Below the pieces are notes generated by a model. It searched no databases. It was not told the origin of the DNA and was given only the letters and a program-made list of their open reading frames with translations. A DNA stretch of 35,055 nucleotides from Stenotrophomonas daejeonensis (GTDB lineage: Bacteria > Pseudomonadota > Gammaproteobacteria > Xanthomonadales > Xanthomonadaceae). Each line of letters opens with the position of its first letter. Positions within the stretch are counted from its first letter, which is position 1. A program made the position numbers and the translations under genes. The DNA lies in the NCBI RefSeq assembly GCF_001431505.1, contig NZ_LDJP01000052.1, positions 1 through 35,055 on the forward strand. Direction: 5' to 3'. Shown one piece after another: positions 16,245 through 25,234 of this stretch.

Positions 16245-16256
16245 TCCCGCTCGGGA
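16245..16256. promoter_or_regulatory. hipBA operator 3
   Basis: TCCCGCTCGGGA, identical to operator 1, just before the preferred hipB start. If hipB instead starts at ATG 16230 this operator lies inside the coding sequence. Confidence 0.7.
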
Positions 16257-16271
16257 TCGAAAAACGAAATC

Positions 16272-16478
16272 ATGGCGCCTGCCGCGCTGGGTGCCGCCAT
16301 TCGCGAGCAACGCAGGAGCCACCACCTGACCCAGTCCGAGCTGGCGGGTCTGGCAGGTACCGGCGTGCGCTTCGTCAGCGAGCTGGAACGCGGCAAGCCG
16401 GGGGCCGAGATCGGCAAGATCATGGACGTACTGGCGGTGCTCGGACTGCGCTTGCAGGTCGTCGAGGCCAGCCCATGA
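16272..16478 (+). CDS. hipB: HipB-type antitoxin and autorepressor
   Basis: A 68-residue XRE-family helix-turn-helix protein: AAIREQRRSHHLTQSELAGLAGTGVRFVSELERGKPGAEIGKIMDVLAVLGLRLQVV. HipB binds and neutralises the HipA kinase and represses its own operon by binding TATCC-like palindromes in E. coli; here the TCCCG-NN-CGGGA palindromes upstream are the likely targets. The short C-terminal tail after the fold is typical. ATG 16272 is preferred because operator 3 then stays outside the gene. ATG 16230 is an alternative (82 residues), closer to the 88 residues of E. coli HipB; neither has a good ribosome site. The stop overlaps hipA (ATGA, 16475-16478). Confidence 0.85.
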   Translation: MAPAALGAAIREQRRSHHLTQSELAGLAGTGVRFVSELERGKPGAEIGKIMDVLAVLGLRLQVVEASP

Positions 16479-17764
16479 ACGACCAGCTCGAAGTCGAACT
16501 GTTCGGGCGCGCCATCGGCACGCTCTCGATCGACGGGCCATTGCGCAGCCCGGAAGACTGGGCATTTGCCTATCGCGCCGACTACCTGCGATCCCCGGCC
16601 GCCATTGCGCTGTCGGTAGGGCTGCCATTGCGCACGCAGCCATTCACCGGGGCGGTGGCTCGCAACTGGTTCTGCAACCTGCTGCCGGAAGGCGGCGTGC
16701 GCCAGGCCGTCGCTGATCGCCTGCGGTTGCCGCTGGATGACGACTTCGCCCTGCTGGCCGCCATTGGCGGCGAGTGCGCCGGTGCGGTCAGCGTTTCGTC
16801 GCCCGGAATCCGGCAGGCCAGTGGCGACGACGCGGAAACCGACCTGGAAACCCTGTTGTACCTGCAAGGCGAAGACGCGGGCGAAGGCGCATGGGCGCTG
16901 GCCGGCACACCGATGCGGCTGTCACTGGCCGGTGCGCAGGACAAGCTTGCCGTGATCGCCGAGGCCGATGGCCGCCTGCGCCTACCGCGCGCGGGCGAAC
17001 CCAGTACCCATATCCTCAAGCCGGACAGCCGCCGCTTCCCCGGCATCCGCGATGCCGAAGCGCTGGGGCTGGCGCTGGCGCGCCGGGTCGGCCTGAACGC
17101 CGCATCGGCATCGTTGGTGGAAGTAATGAACCGGCCCGCGCTTCTGGTCGAACGCTACGACCGCACGAGGGCGGCCGACGGGGGCATCCATCGCCTGCAC
17201 CAGGAGGATTTCTGCCAGGCACTGGGCTATCCCGAGCAGCTCAAGTACGAGGACAAGGGCGGTCCCGGCCTGGCCGCGTGTTCGTCCCTGCTCAGGCAAC
17301 TGGCGCTCGGCCCCATCGCCATGCGCGGCCTGCTCGACTGGGTGGTATTCAACGCACTGATCGGCAATGCCGACGCGCATGCCAAGAACCTGTCGTTGCT
17401 GTGCGGCCACGAGGGGCGGCGAAGCCTGGCACCGCTGTACGACCTCGTGCCTACCCTCTACCTGCCGCAATCGCTGGTTGATCGCACCCCGGCCATGCGC
17501 ATCGGCCACGCCACGCACATCGCCCGCATTGCCGTGGAAGACTGGACCGCGTTCGCCGGCGCCGCACGCTACGGGCGGCGTTTCGTACTGGAGCGGGTAC
17601 GGACGCTGGCCGATGCCGTGCTCGTATATCTCCCCGAAACCGCCATGCGCATCATCGAGCAAGGCGGCGACGAGGCCCGCGTGGCACGCGTGGCCACGGT
17701 CATCGCGGACAACACTGGGCGGATGCTGGATGAAATCCGCAAGGATTCTCTGCGCGGACGCTGA
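16475..17764 (+). CDS. hipA: HipA-type serine/threonine kinase toxin
   Basis: A 429-residue HipA kinase, which in E. coli phosphorylates glutamyl-tRNA synthetase and induces persistence; the target here is unknown. S150 directly precedes LAGAQDKLAV, matching the autophosphorylated Ser150 and following loop of E. coli HipA. Also visible are HILKPD (ATP-contacting lysine), VERYDR, the catalytic loop FNALIGNADAHAKNLSLL (D300, N305) and LAPLYDLVPT (D323, metal-binding). All catalytic residues are present, so it should be active. The N-terminal HipA_N-like domain includes LPLRTQPFTG and FCNLLPEGGVR. It overlaps hipB by four bases and converges on proC, 40 bases away. Confidence 0.95.
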   Translation: MNDQLEVELFGRAIGTLSIDGPLRSPEDWAFAYRADYLRSPAAIALSVGLPLRTQPFTGAVARNWFCNLLPEGGVRQAVADRLRLPLDDDFALLAAIGGECAGAVSVSSPGIRQASGDDAETDLETLLYLQGEDAGEGAWALAGTPMRLSLAGAQDKLAVIAEADGRLRLPRAGEPSTHILKPDSRRFPGIRDAEALGLALARRVGLNAASASLVEVMNRPALLVERYDRTRAADGGIHRLHQEDFCQALGYPEQLKYEDKGGPGLAACSSLLRQLALGPIAMRGLLDWVVFNALIGNADAHAKNLSLLCGHEGRRSLAPLYDLVPTLYLPQSLVDRTPAMRIGHATHIARIAVEDWTAFAGAARYGRRFVLERVRTLADAVLVYLPETAMRIIEQGGDEARVARVATVIADNTGRMLDEIRKDSLRGR

Positions 17765-17804
17765 CGCTTCCCTGGAAAAGCATGCCTTCCCGTCCGAAGC
17801 GCCC

Positions 17805-18617
17805 CTACCCGGCCAGCGCCTGCCCGCGCGCTCGCGCCGCATCGACAGCGCGATCGACCAACGCGGTCCAGCCACCCTCATCCAGCACCTGCACCGCCGC
17901 TTGGGTGGTGCCGCCCGGCGAGGTCACGCGCTCGCGCAGCCGTGCCGGGGCCTCGTCGGCCGCCTGCAGCATGCGCGCCGCGCCGAGCAGGGTCTGCACG
18001 ACCAGTCGCCGGGCGGTCTCCGCTGGCAGGTCCCGCGCGCGGGCCGCCTGTTCCATCGCCTCGGCCAGCAGGTACAGGTAGGCCGGGCCGCTGCCGGCGA
18101 CGGCCGTCACCGTGTCCATCTGCACCTCGTCATGCAACCACACGGTCGTGCCGGCGCCGCGGAACACGGATTCGGCGCTTGCGCGCTGCGCGGCATCCAG
18201 CGACGGCGCCGCGTAAAGTCCGGTGACGCCGGCGCCGATCGCCGCCGGCTGGTTGGGCATGCTGCGCACCACGCTGTCGGTGCCCAGCCATTGCCGCAGT
18301 TGCGCATGGGTGATGCCGGCCATGATCGAGACCACCAGCGGGCGCGTCGACGACGCCACCCCGGCCAGCGCTTCGCAGACGCTCCGCGCGACCTGCGGCT
18401 TCACCGCCAGCACCCAGACCGGTGCCGCGGCCGCGGCTTCGGCGTTGTCCGCCGTTGCCTGCACCTGCAGCCCCGCGGACAGCGCCCGGCGGGTATCGGC
18501 GTCCGGGTCGGCCACCACGATCCGCGCCGGGTCGCGGCCCTCGGCGAGCAGCCCCTGCACCAGGCAGCGCGCCATGTGCCCGCCGCCGATGAAGGCGACC
18601 TCGGCCGGCGACGTCAC
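17805..18617 (-). CDS. proC: pyrroline-5-carboxylate reductase
   Basis: A 270-residue ProC, which reduces 1-pyrroline-5-carboxylate to proline with NAD(P)H. The Rossmann start VAFIGGGHMARCLVQGLL, SMPNQPAAIGAGVTGLYA, AVAGSGPAYLYLLAEAMEQAA and the signature VTSPGGTTQAAVQVLDEGG are all present, and the length is normal. It starts with GTG overlapping the stop of the S9 peptidase gene (GTGA, 18617-18614), so it is the last gene of a coupled operon and not in the more usual yggS-proC setting. The stop TAG lies in GTAGGGGCGC, which resembles the head of the GTAGGAGCGC REPs. A reductase for a related cyclic imine is possible, but ProC is the direct reading. Confidence 0.93.
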   Translation of the reverse strand: MTSPAEVAFIGGGHMARCLVQGLLAEGRDPARIVVADPDADTRRALSAGLQVQATADNAEAAAAAPVWVLAVKPQVARSVCEALAGVASSTRPLVVSIMAGITHAQLRQWLGTDSVVRSMPNQPAAIGAGVTGLYAAPSLDAAQRASAESVFRGAGTTVWLHDEVQMDTVTAVAGSGPAYLYLLAEAMEQAARARDLPAETARRLVVQTLLGAARMLQAADEAPARLRERVTSPGGTTQAAVQVLDEGGWTALVDRAVDAARARGQALAG

Positions 18618-20617
18618 TGCGGCCGCTCCACGCCGAGCCGGGCATCCAGCCAGTCCAGCACGCGCTGCTGCACGTCGCGCCCGTGCGCGCTCTCGAAGAA
18701 CCAGTGCGGGCCGCGCGGGTAGGTGACCATTTCCACCGGGGTGCCGTTGAACTTCAGCGCGCGATGGAACATCTCGCCCTGCGACAGCGGTACGCGCTTG
18801 TCCTGCTCGCCGTGCAGGATCAGCACCGGCACGGTGACCTTGTCGGCGTGGCGGATCGGCGAATGCGCGTCGTAGGCGGCGCGATTGGCGAGCGGGTCGC
18901 CGAAGTAGCCTGGCAGGTAGTCGGGGGTGTCCGTGGTCAGCGCCATCGCGCCGATGTCGATCACGCCGGCGCCGACGATCGCGGTCTTGAAGCGGTCGCT
19001 CTGCGTCACCGCCCACGCCGCCATGTAACCGCCATAGCTCCAGCCGCCGATCGCCAGCCGCCGTGGATCGGCCACGCCTTCGCGCTCCAGCAGGTCCACG
19101 CCGTCGAGGATGTCCTGGAAGTCGCCGCCGCCCCAGTCATTGCGCACCATCTCGGCGAAGGCCGGGCCGCCGCCCTCCGAGCCGCGCGGGTTCGGCAGGA
19201 ACACCGCGTAGCCATGCGTGGCCAGCAGCTGCGCCCAGTCGTGCCACGAGCCCAGCCAGCCCGACCACCATGCCCAGGCCGGGCCACCGTGGCCCTGTAC
19301 CAGCGTCGGCAGCGGCGTGCCGCGCTTCCAGCCCGGCGGCGTCACCAGCAAGCCGGTGATGCGCAGGCCGTCGCGCGAGGAGATCCACTCCAGTTCGCGC
19401 ACCTGCCCATGCGCCCAGCCGGCCACTTCCGGGTGCGTGTCGGTGCGCGCGGCCAGCCGGCCGTCGTCCAGCGTCCAGACCTCGGCCGGCTGGTCGTCGC
19501 GCAGCCCCAGGTAGGCGCTGCGGCCGGTGCGCGCAGTGGTGAAGGACGCGAACGGAATCTGCGGACGCGCGATTTCCTTCCAGCCGCCGCTGGCCGCGTC
19601 CAGGCGCAGGAAGGCGCCGCGCACGCCGCGCTGGCCTTCGCCGAGCAGCGTGTTCTCGTCCTGCCAGCGCGCCAGCCACAGCGTGCCGTTCCAGTCCGCG
19701 CCCAGCGCCACGCGGCGCCCGCTGGCGACGTCGTGCACGGTGGGGCTGGCGGTCATGCCGTGTTCGCCCAGCCGGCCGTAGAGCAGGCGGCTGCCGTCCG
19801 GCGACCATTGCAGCGGATGCGCCGAGGCGCGCGGCTCCAGCACCGGCCCAAGCGCACCCGTGCCGGCATCGGCCAATACCACCCGCGAGCGGTACCAGTA
19901 GTCGTTGAGGGTGGTGCCATCGGAGACGCGCAGCGCCAGCGTGCGGCCGTCCGGCGACCATGCCAGGTCGTGCACCTGCACGCCGGGCGCGGTCAGCGCG
20001 CGGGTGGTGCCGTCGCGCAGGTCGCGCAACCACAGCCGCGAGAACAGGGTGGGATGTTCGACGCGCACCGCGTCGTCCTTCGCTTCGCGCGCGGCCCTGG
20101 CCGCAGCGTCGGGCGTGTCGCCGGACAGATAGGCGATGCGGCTGCCGTCATGCGATACCTCGAACGCGCTGACGTCGCCCTGCGCGTGCGTCAGCAGCGT
20201 GGCGTCGTCGCCCCGCGCATCGACGCGCCAGACCTGCGTGCCGGCAAGGCCGGCCTCGGCTTCGGCGGCCGGCAATGGGCGGTTGGAGATGAAATCCAGA
20301 TGGCGGCCATCGGCCGTCCAACGCGGATGCTCCTCGCTGGCCGCGGCCGGCGCGGGCAACTCGCGCGCGACCGCCCTGCCGGTCGCCGGCACCCGCCAGA
20401 TGCGGCTGCGCGGCGGCTGGCCCTGCGCCTGCGGCGTGCCCACGGTGTAGGCGATCCACTGCCCGTCGCGGTCGATCTGCGGATCGCCGACGCTGCGCAG
20501 CGCCATGATCTTCTCCGGCGTCGGCAGCTCCGGCGCCGTTCCCGCCGCGGCCAGCGCCGGCAGGCCGGCGAGCAACGTCAGGCAGATGGTCAGGATCCGG
20601 CGCGGCATCGGCATCAT
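18614..20617 (-). CDS. secreted S9 family serine peptidase
   Basis: A 667-residue S9 (prolyl oligopeptidase superfamily) peptidase. A signal peptide (PRRILTICLTLLAGLPALAAAG) suggests periplasmic action. WD/TolB-like propeller repeats follow (PQIDRDGQWIAYTV, PRWTADGRHLDFISN, LAWSPDGRTLALRV, LQWSPDGSRLLYG). The C-terminal alpha/beta hydrolase has the nucleophile in GGWSYGGYMAAW (near 527), aspartate in HGEQDKRVPLSQGEM (near 604) and histidine in RGPHWFFES (near 636). The type is acylaminoacyl peptidase or dipeptidyl-peptidase-like; the substrate cannot be told. The start overlaps the preceding gene's stop (ATGA) and its stop overlaps proC. It would release short peptides for the operon's permease. 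Confidence 0.92.
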   Translation of the reverse strand: MMPMPRRILTICLTLLAGLPALAAAGTAPELPTPEKIMALRSVGDPQIDRDGQWIAYTVGTPQAQGQPPRSRIWRVPATGRAVARELPAPAAASEEHPRWTADGRHLDFISNRPLPAAEAEAGLAGTQVWRVDARGDDATLLTHAQGDVSAFEVSHDGSRIAYLSGDTPDAAARAAREAKDDAVRVEHPTLFSRLWLRDLRDGTTRALTAPGVQVHDLAWSPDGRTLALRVSDGTTLNDYWYRSRVVLADAGTGALGPVLEPRASAHPLQWSPDGSRLLYGRLGEHGMTASPTVHDVASGRRVALGADWNGTLWLARWQDENTLLGEGQRGVRGAFLRLDAASGGWKEIARPQIPFASFTTARTGRSAYLGLRDDQPAEVWTLDDGRLAARTDTHPEVAGWAHGQVRELEWISSRDGLRITGLLVTPPGWKRGTPLPTLVQGHGGPAWAWWSGWLGSWHDWAQLLATHGYAVFLPNPRGSEGGGPAFAEMVRNDWGGGDFQDILDGVDLLEREGVADPRRLAIGGWSYGGYMAAWAVTQSDRFKTAIVGAGVIDIGAMALTTDTPDYLPGYFGDPLANRAAYDAHSPIRHADKVTVPVLILHGEQDKRVPLSQGEMFHRALKFNGTPVEMVTYPRGPHWFFESAHGRDVQQRVLDWLDARLGVERPQ

Positions 20618-21609
20618 GCGGGTTGTCCTTGCGGGGTGGGCAGCGGCAGGTGGCGGCGCAGCCATTCGGCGCCGCGGGCGATGGCGTCGCGCGCCTTGTC
20701 GGAGACGGCCATCGCCTCGATGAAGCTGTGCGGCGCGCCGGGATAGACCTGCGTGCGGGTGGGCACGCCGGCCTCGGCCAGCCGCCGCGCCATCGCGGCG
20801 TTCTGCTCGGCCAGCACGTCGCGGTCGCCCCACAGCAGCAGCGCCGGCGGCAGGCCATGCAGGTCCGCGTGCAGCGGCGCCGCCAGCGGGTCGGCCACCC
20901 GCTCGGCCTCCGGGCCGAGGTAGGCGACCCAGAATTCGTCCATTTCCGCGCCGCTGAGCATGTCCTCGGACGTCCCCAGGTTTTGCCGCGCGGCATCCGA
21001 CAAGGCCGGCGTCCATGCGCCGTAGTTCAGCAGCAGCGCGCGGATGCGGGCCAGTTGCCCGGCCTCGCGCAGGCGCAGCGCGGTGGCGACGGCGAGGTTG
21101 GCCCCGGCCGAGTCGCCGCCCAGCGCCAGTTGCCCTGCGTCGATGCCGAGGCCGGCGCCGTGCGCCTGCAGCCAGTCCAGCGCGATGGCCGTCTGGTCGA
21201 GCGCGGCCGGGTACGGGTGCTCCGGTGCCAGGCCGTAGTCGATCGCCAGCACCGGCAGGCGCGCGGCGTCGGCGTATTCGCGCAGCAGGCGGTCGTGGGT
21301 ATCCAGCCCGAACATGCACCAGCCGCCGCCGTGCAGGTAGACCAGTGCCGGCGACGGCGCGGCGGTGGTCATGCTCTGCGGGTACAGCACGCGCAAACCG
21401 AACGCGCCGTGTGGCGACTCCAGTTGCACGTCGCTGACGTCGCGCATGCGCGGCCCGCCCTCGCGCCAGCGGGTACGCGCCTGCGCGGCGATGGCGCGGC
21501 GCTCGGGCCAGCCCGGTTCGCGGCCGCCGCGCAGTTGCGCGCCCTGCCGGCAGACATCCTCGATGAACAGGCGGATCTGCGGGTCCAGCGCCTGCAGGCT
21601 GCGGTTCAT
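20614..21609 (-). CDS. alpha/beta hydrolase, HSL (acetyl-hydrolase/esterase) family
   Basis: A 331-residue cytoplasmic hydrolase of the hormone-sensitive-lipase-like family. The oxyanion motif is LVYLHGGGWCMFGLDTHD, the nucleophile is in ALGGDSAGANLAVA, the aspartate is in LLWGDRDVLAEQ and the histidine is in PGAPHSFIEA. Such enzymes cleave short-chain esters or amides. The stop TGA overlaps the ATG of the S9 peptidase, and its ATG overlaps the stop of the FMN-binding gene, so it is translated as part of the chain. Its natural substrate is unknown; in this context it may remove an acyl or ester group from the imported compound. Confidence 0.9.
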   Translation of the reverse strand: MNRSLQALDPQIRLFIEDVCRQGAQLRGGREPGWPERRAIAAQARTRWREGGPRMRDVSDVQLESPHGAFGLRVLYPQSMTTAAPSPALVYLHGGGWCMFGLDTHDRLLREYADAARLPVLAIDYGLAPEHPYPAALDQTAIALDWLQAHGAGLGIDAGQLALGGDSAGANLAVATALRLREAGQLARIRALLLNYGAWTPALSDAARQNLGTSEDMLSGAEMDEFWVAYLGPEAERVADPLAAPLHADLHGLPPALLLWGDRDVLAEQNAAMARRLAEAGVPTRTQVYPGAPHSFIEAMAVSDKARDAIARGAEWLRRHLPLPTPQGQPA

Positions 21610-22244
21610 GCGGACGCCCCGGCGTCGCCGGCGAAATCGCGCATCCACTCCACCAGTGCCAGCTCGCCACCGGTCTGCAAACCGACCAGCAGTTGGGCGA
21701 AATCGTGCCGCGCCTCGTCCTGGCCGAGCTTGAAGGTGGCGCGCACCTCGCGCACCGCCCCGCGCAGCGCGGTGACGCCGGTGGCCAAGCGCGCATAGCG
21801 CTCGCCCATCTCGTCCAGCGCCCACGCGCGCGGGCGCCCGGCCTCCATCTGGCTGACCAGCGCATCGAGTTCGGCGCGGATGTCGGCCGGCTCCTCGCTC
21901 ACCGTCACCTCCAGCTCGAACATCGCCGCGGCGTAGTTCCAGCTCGGCGCCTGGGTGCGGTCGTCCAGCCAGCTCGGCGAGACATAGGCGTGCGGCCCGA
22001 TCAGCAGCGCCTGCGCGCGGCCGTCGCGGCGCAGCCGCGCCACGTGCGGGTTGCGCCGCGCCAAGTGGCCGCGCAGCGCGACCAGCCCGCCATCGGCATC
22101 GAGTTCGGCGCGCAGCGGCAGCGGGGTGAAGGCGGCATCCTCGCCGCCGGCCGACACCAGCCAGGCGAAGGGTTGGGTGGCGAGCAGGCGCAGGACGTCG
22201 TCCTGGCTGCGCGGTGCATAACGGCTGTCGCGGGCGTGTCCCAT
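21606..22244 (-). CDS. FMN-binding PaiB-like protein
   Basis: A 212-residue protein of the FMN_bind_2 / PaiB family (split-barrel flavin-binding fold). Typical segments are YAPRSQDDVLRLLATQPFAWLVSAG, FTPLPLRAELDADGGLVALRGHLARRNPH, ALLIGPHAYVSPSWLDDRTQAPSWNYAAA and KLGQDEARHDFAQLLVGL. PaiB of Bacillus was described as a negative regulator of sporulation and protease genes; family members are called transcriptional regulators but may be flavin enzymes. The ATG overlaps the amidase stop by one base (TGATG), and its own stop overlaps the next gene by four. Whether it regulates or catalyses here is open. Confidence 0.88.
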   Translation of the reverse strand: MGHARDSRYAPRSQDDVLRLLATQPFAWLVSAGGEDAAFTPLPLRAELDADGGLVALRGHLARRNPHVARLRRDGRAQALLIGPHAYVSPSWLDDRTQAPSWNYAAAMFELEVTVSEEPADIRAELDALVSQMEAGRPRAWALDEMGERYARLATGVTALRGAVREVRATFKLGQDEARHDFAQLLVGLQTGGELALVEWMRDFAGDAGASA

Positions 22245-23683
22245 CAGTGCAGTTCCTTCAGTGCGGTGGCCACGGAAACCGCGGGCCAGCGGTCGCGCCA
22301 CGGCGCGGCCTGTTCGAGTTCGGCGGCCAGTTGCAGCAGCAGCGGCTCCTGTCCGCGGTCGGCGGCGAACTGCACGCCGACCGGCAATGCGCCGGCCTGT
22401 CCCAGCGGCAGCGAGATCGCCGGGGTACCGGCAAGGTTCTGCAGCGGGGTGTAGCCCATCCAGTGGAACATGGCCGGCAGCAGGGCGTCGAAATCACGGT
22501 CCGGCGCCAGTTCGCCCAGCGGCGGTGGCGGGGTGCGGAGGGTCGGCGTCAGCAGCACGTCGCAATGCCGGTGGAAGGCGTTGAAGGCCGGCGGCAGCGC
22601 GGCCAGCGTGGCGTAAGCCTGTTCCAGTTCGGCCACGCCGCAATGGGTGCGGTGATACTCCGCGAGCCCGTGCGTCCACGGCTCCAGCGCGGCCGCGGCG
22701 AAGTCCTCGCCGCCCTGCGCGGTGGCCAGTTCCACCGCGTCCAGGCCCAGCCGCGACCATAGGGTGTACAGCGCCCGCCAGACCTCGCCACCCGGCAGCG
22801 GGTACGCCGCGGCTTCGACGTGGTGGCCGAGCGAGGTGCATAGCCGAATGACGTCCTCGACGATGGCGGCGACGGCCGGGTCCGGCGCCAGCCCCGGCAA
22901 CGCATCGGCCACCACACCGATGCGCAGCCGACGCGGCGGGCGCGCCAGCGCCTGCGGGTCGAGGCCACCGTCCGGGTGCGCGGCCGCGAACGCCCAGGCG
23001 CTGTCGCGCACGCTGCGCGACATCAGGCTGTCGGCGACAATCAGGTCCTCGATCGCATGCCGGCCGCGCACCGCCACCGTCGCACCACGCCCGGGCTTGA
23101 GCCCGACCACGCCGCAGGCCGAGGCGGGGATGCGGATCGAGCCGGCGCCGTCGCTGCCGTGGGCCAGCGGCACGATGCCGGCGGCCAGCGCCGCGCCGGC
23201 GCCGCCGCTGGAACCGCCCGGCGAATGCGCCACGTCCCATGGGTTGCGCGTGACCGGGCCGAGCAGCGGTTCGGTCGAACCCATCAGGCCGAACTCGGGC
23301 ATCGCGCTCTTGCCGATCGCCACCAGCCCGCTGGCGTCGAAGCGCTGCACGAACGGCGGCGCGTCGGTGGCCGGCATGCTGCTGCGCGAACGCGAGCCGC
23401 CGCGCGTGGGCATGCCCGGGTAGCGCAGCGAATCCTTGGGCAGCCACGGCACCCCGGCCATCGGCGCGGCGCGGTCCACGCCGGCGGCACGCGCCAGCGC
23501 ACCGTCGAAATCCGTATGGCTGAGCGCGCCCAGCGCGGGGTCGAGATGGCGCGCGCGGACGATGGCCGCGGCGGTCAGTTCGGCCGGCGACAGTTCGCCA
23601 TCGCGGACCAGCGCATGCTGGTCGTGCGCGTCCAGATGGCCCAGCTCCAATGCCTGGGCCAGCGGAAATTCCTTGGACGTCAT
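22244..23683 (-). CDS. amidase (amidase signature family)
   Basis: A 479-residue amidase-signature enzyme. The Ser-cisSer-Lys triad is visible: lysine in GVPWLPKDSL, the glycine/serine-rich signature HSPGGSSGGAGAALAAGIVPLAHGSDGAGSIRIPASACGVVGLKP, with nucleophilic serine in DGAGSIR. It hydrolyses carboxamides to acid and ammonia; the substrate range is broad in this family. No signal peptide is seen, so it is cytoplasmic and would act on imported compounds. A GatA role is unlikely, since no gatB or gatC is near and the setting is catabolic. Its ATG overlaps the permease stop (ATGA, 23683-23680). Confidence 0.93.
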   Translation of the reverse strand: MTSKEFPLAQALELGHLDAHDQHALVRDGELSPAELTAAAIVRARHLDPALGALSHTDFDGALARAAGVDRAAPMAGVPWLPKDSLRYPGMPTRGGSRSRSSMPATDAPPFVQRFDASGLVAIGKSAMPEFGLMGSTEPLLGPVTRNPWDVAHSPGGSSGGAGAALAAGIVPLAHGSDGAGSIRIPASACGVVGLKPGRGATVAVRGRHAIEDLIVADSLMSRSVRDSAWAFAAAHPDGGLDPQALARPPRRLRIGVVADALPGLAPDPAVAAIVEDVIRLCTSLGHHVEAAAYPLPGGEVWRALYTLWSRLGLDAVELATAQGGEDFAAAALEPWTHGLAEYHRTHCGVAELEQAYATLAALPPAFNAFHRHCDVLLTPTLRTPPPPLGELAPDRDFDALLPAMFHWMGYTPLQNLAGTPAISLPLGQAGALPVGVQFAADRGQEPLLLQLAAELEQAAPWRDRWPAVSVATALKELH

Positions 23684-25230
23684 GCTTGCGGATCCTGCAC
23701 TTGCCGGCGCGCGCGGCGCTGGCCGTAACCGAGGTAGAGGACGGCGCCGGCCAGCAGGTAGGCCAGCAGCAGGCTGGCCGGCAGCACGTCGCCGCGGCGC
23801 ACCTGGTTGAACATGTCGCCCAGCACCGGCGCCATCATCGCCAGGCACATGACGATGCCCAGCACCGGCACCACGCCGATCCAGGCCCGGCCGACCCACA
23901 CCCCGCCCAGCGGCACGCGGAAGCCGCCGCGCAGGTCGGGGCGGGTCGAGCGCAGCCACATCACCGCGATGCACACCACAATGAAGGCCGAGGCGATGCC
24001 CAGGCAGATCAGGTCGCCGAGGATGCCGATCGGCAACAGCGCGGCGAGCAGGGCGCTGGCGACGCCGAAGGCGACGCTGGCCAGCCACGGCGTGCCCAGC
24101 TTCGGATGCACCCGGGTGAAGAACGCCGGCAGCAGGCCGTCGCGGGCAATGGCCATGCCGACGCGCGAGACGCCATAGGCGTTGGCCAGCAGTACCGAGC
24201 CCAGCCCGGTCAGCGCGCCGACCTTGATCAGCACCGCGAAACCCGGCCAGCCGATGCGGTCCACCGCCAGCGCCACCGGGTCGGGCACGCCGAGCTCGCG
24301 GAACGGCACCAGCCCGGTCAGCACCGCGCCGGCGGCGATGTACAGCACCGTGCACACCACCAGCGAGCCGAGGATGCCCAGCGGCACATCGCGGCGCGGC
24401 CGGCGCGCCTCGGCGGCGGCCATCGATACGGTTTCAAAGCCGAGGTAGGCGAAGAACAGCATCGCCGCCGCGCGCATCACCCCGGGCCAGCCGTAGGCGA
24501 AGCCGCCCTCGTTGGCCGGCAGGAACGGCCGCCAGTTGGCCGCGTCGATGAACGTCGTGCCCACCGCGACGAAGGCCAGCAGCACCGCGATCTTGACCAG
24601 CACCAGCACCAGGTTGGCCAGCGCCGAACGCCCCACCCCGGCGATCTGCACCGCCGCCGCGGCCAGCACCGCCAATGCCGCGACGACGTTGACGCCGCCG
24701 CTGAAATCCAGATGGGTATGCCCGCCCTGCTGCACCGCGCTGACGGTGGAGGTCGCCAGCGCCGCCGGTACGTGCACGTGCAGGTCGCCGAGCAGGCTGG
24801 TGAGGTAGCCCGAGAAGCCGGCGGCCACCGCGGCGGCGGCCAGCAGGTATTCCAGGATGATCATCCACGCCAGCGCCCACGCCGCGCCCTCGCCCAGCGT
24901 CACCTGGCAGTACGAGTACGCCGAGCCGGACACCGGGATCACCGACGACAGCTCGGCATAGCACAGCCCGGTGAAGCCGCAGGCCAGCGCCGCCAGCACG
25001 AAGGCCAGCACCACCGCCGGCCCGGCGAAGCTGGCCGCGGCCTCGCCGGTCACCACGTAGATGCCGGCGCCGAGGATGTTGGCCACGCCCAGCACCAGCA
25101 GGCTGCCTGCACCCAGCCGGCGGTGCAGGCCGGCGCGCTCGCCGTCGGCCACCACCGCCTCCAGCGGCTTGCGGCGGGCCGCAAGCTGCCAGCGCCCGAG
25201 CGGGCGCGCCTTCGCGAAGTTCCCGTCCAT
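23680..25230 (-). CDS. APC family amino acid permease
   Basis: A 516-residue membrane protein of the amino acid-polyamine-organocation superfamily, with about 12 hydrophobic segments. The first helix has the substrate-binding break GVANILGAGIYVVTG, followed by GFTGLCYAELSSVIPVSGSAYSYCQ and FFAYLGFETVSMAAAEARRPRRDVPLGI, all hallmarks of the cationic amino acid transporter-like subgroup. It lies in the inner membrane and imports an amino acid or small peptide-derived compound. Its ATG is four bases past the TonB receptor stop and its own stop overlaps the amidase gene. Together with the receptor it gives a path across both membranes. Confidence 0.93.
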   Translation of the reverse strand: MDGNFAKARPLGRWQLAARRKPLEAVVADGERAGLHRRLGAGSLLVLGVANILGAGIYVVTGEAAASFAGPAVVLAFVLAALACGFTGLCYAELSSVIPVSGSAYSYCQVTLGEGAAWALAWMIILEYLLAAAAVAAGFSGYLTSLLGDLHVHVPAALATSTVSAVQQGGHTHLDFSGGVNVVAALAVLAAAAVQIAGVGRSALANLVLVLVKIAVLLAFVAVGTTFIDAANWRPFLPANEGGFAYGWPGVMRAAAMLFFAYLGFETVSMAAAEARRPRRDVPLGILGSLVVCTVLYIAAGAVLTGLVPFRELGVPDPVALAVDRIGWPGFAVLIKVGALTGLGSVLLANAYGVSRVGMAIARDGLLPAFFTRVHPKLGTPWLASVAFGVASALLAALLPIGILGDLICLGIASAFIVVCIAVMWLRSTRPDLRGGFRVPLGGVWVGRAWIGVVPVLGIVMCLAMMAPVLGDMFNQVRRGDVLPASLLLAYLLAGAVLYLGYGQRRARRQVQDPQA

Positions 25231-25234
25231 CGGC

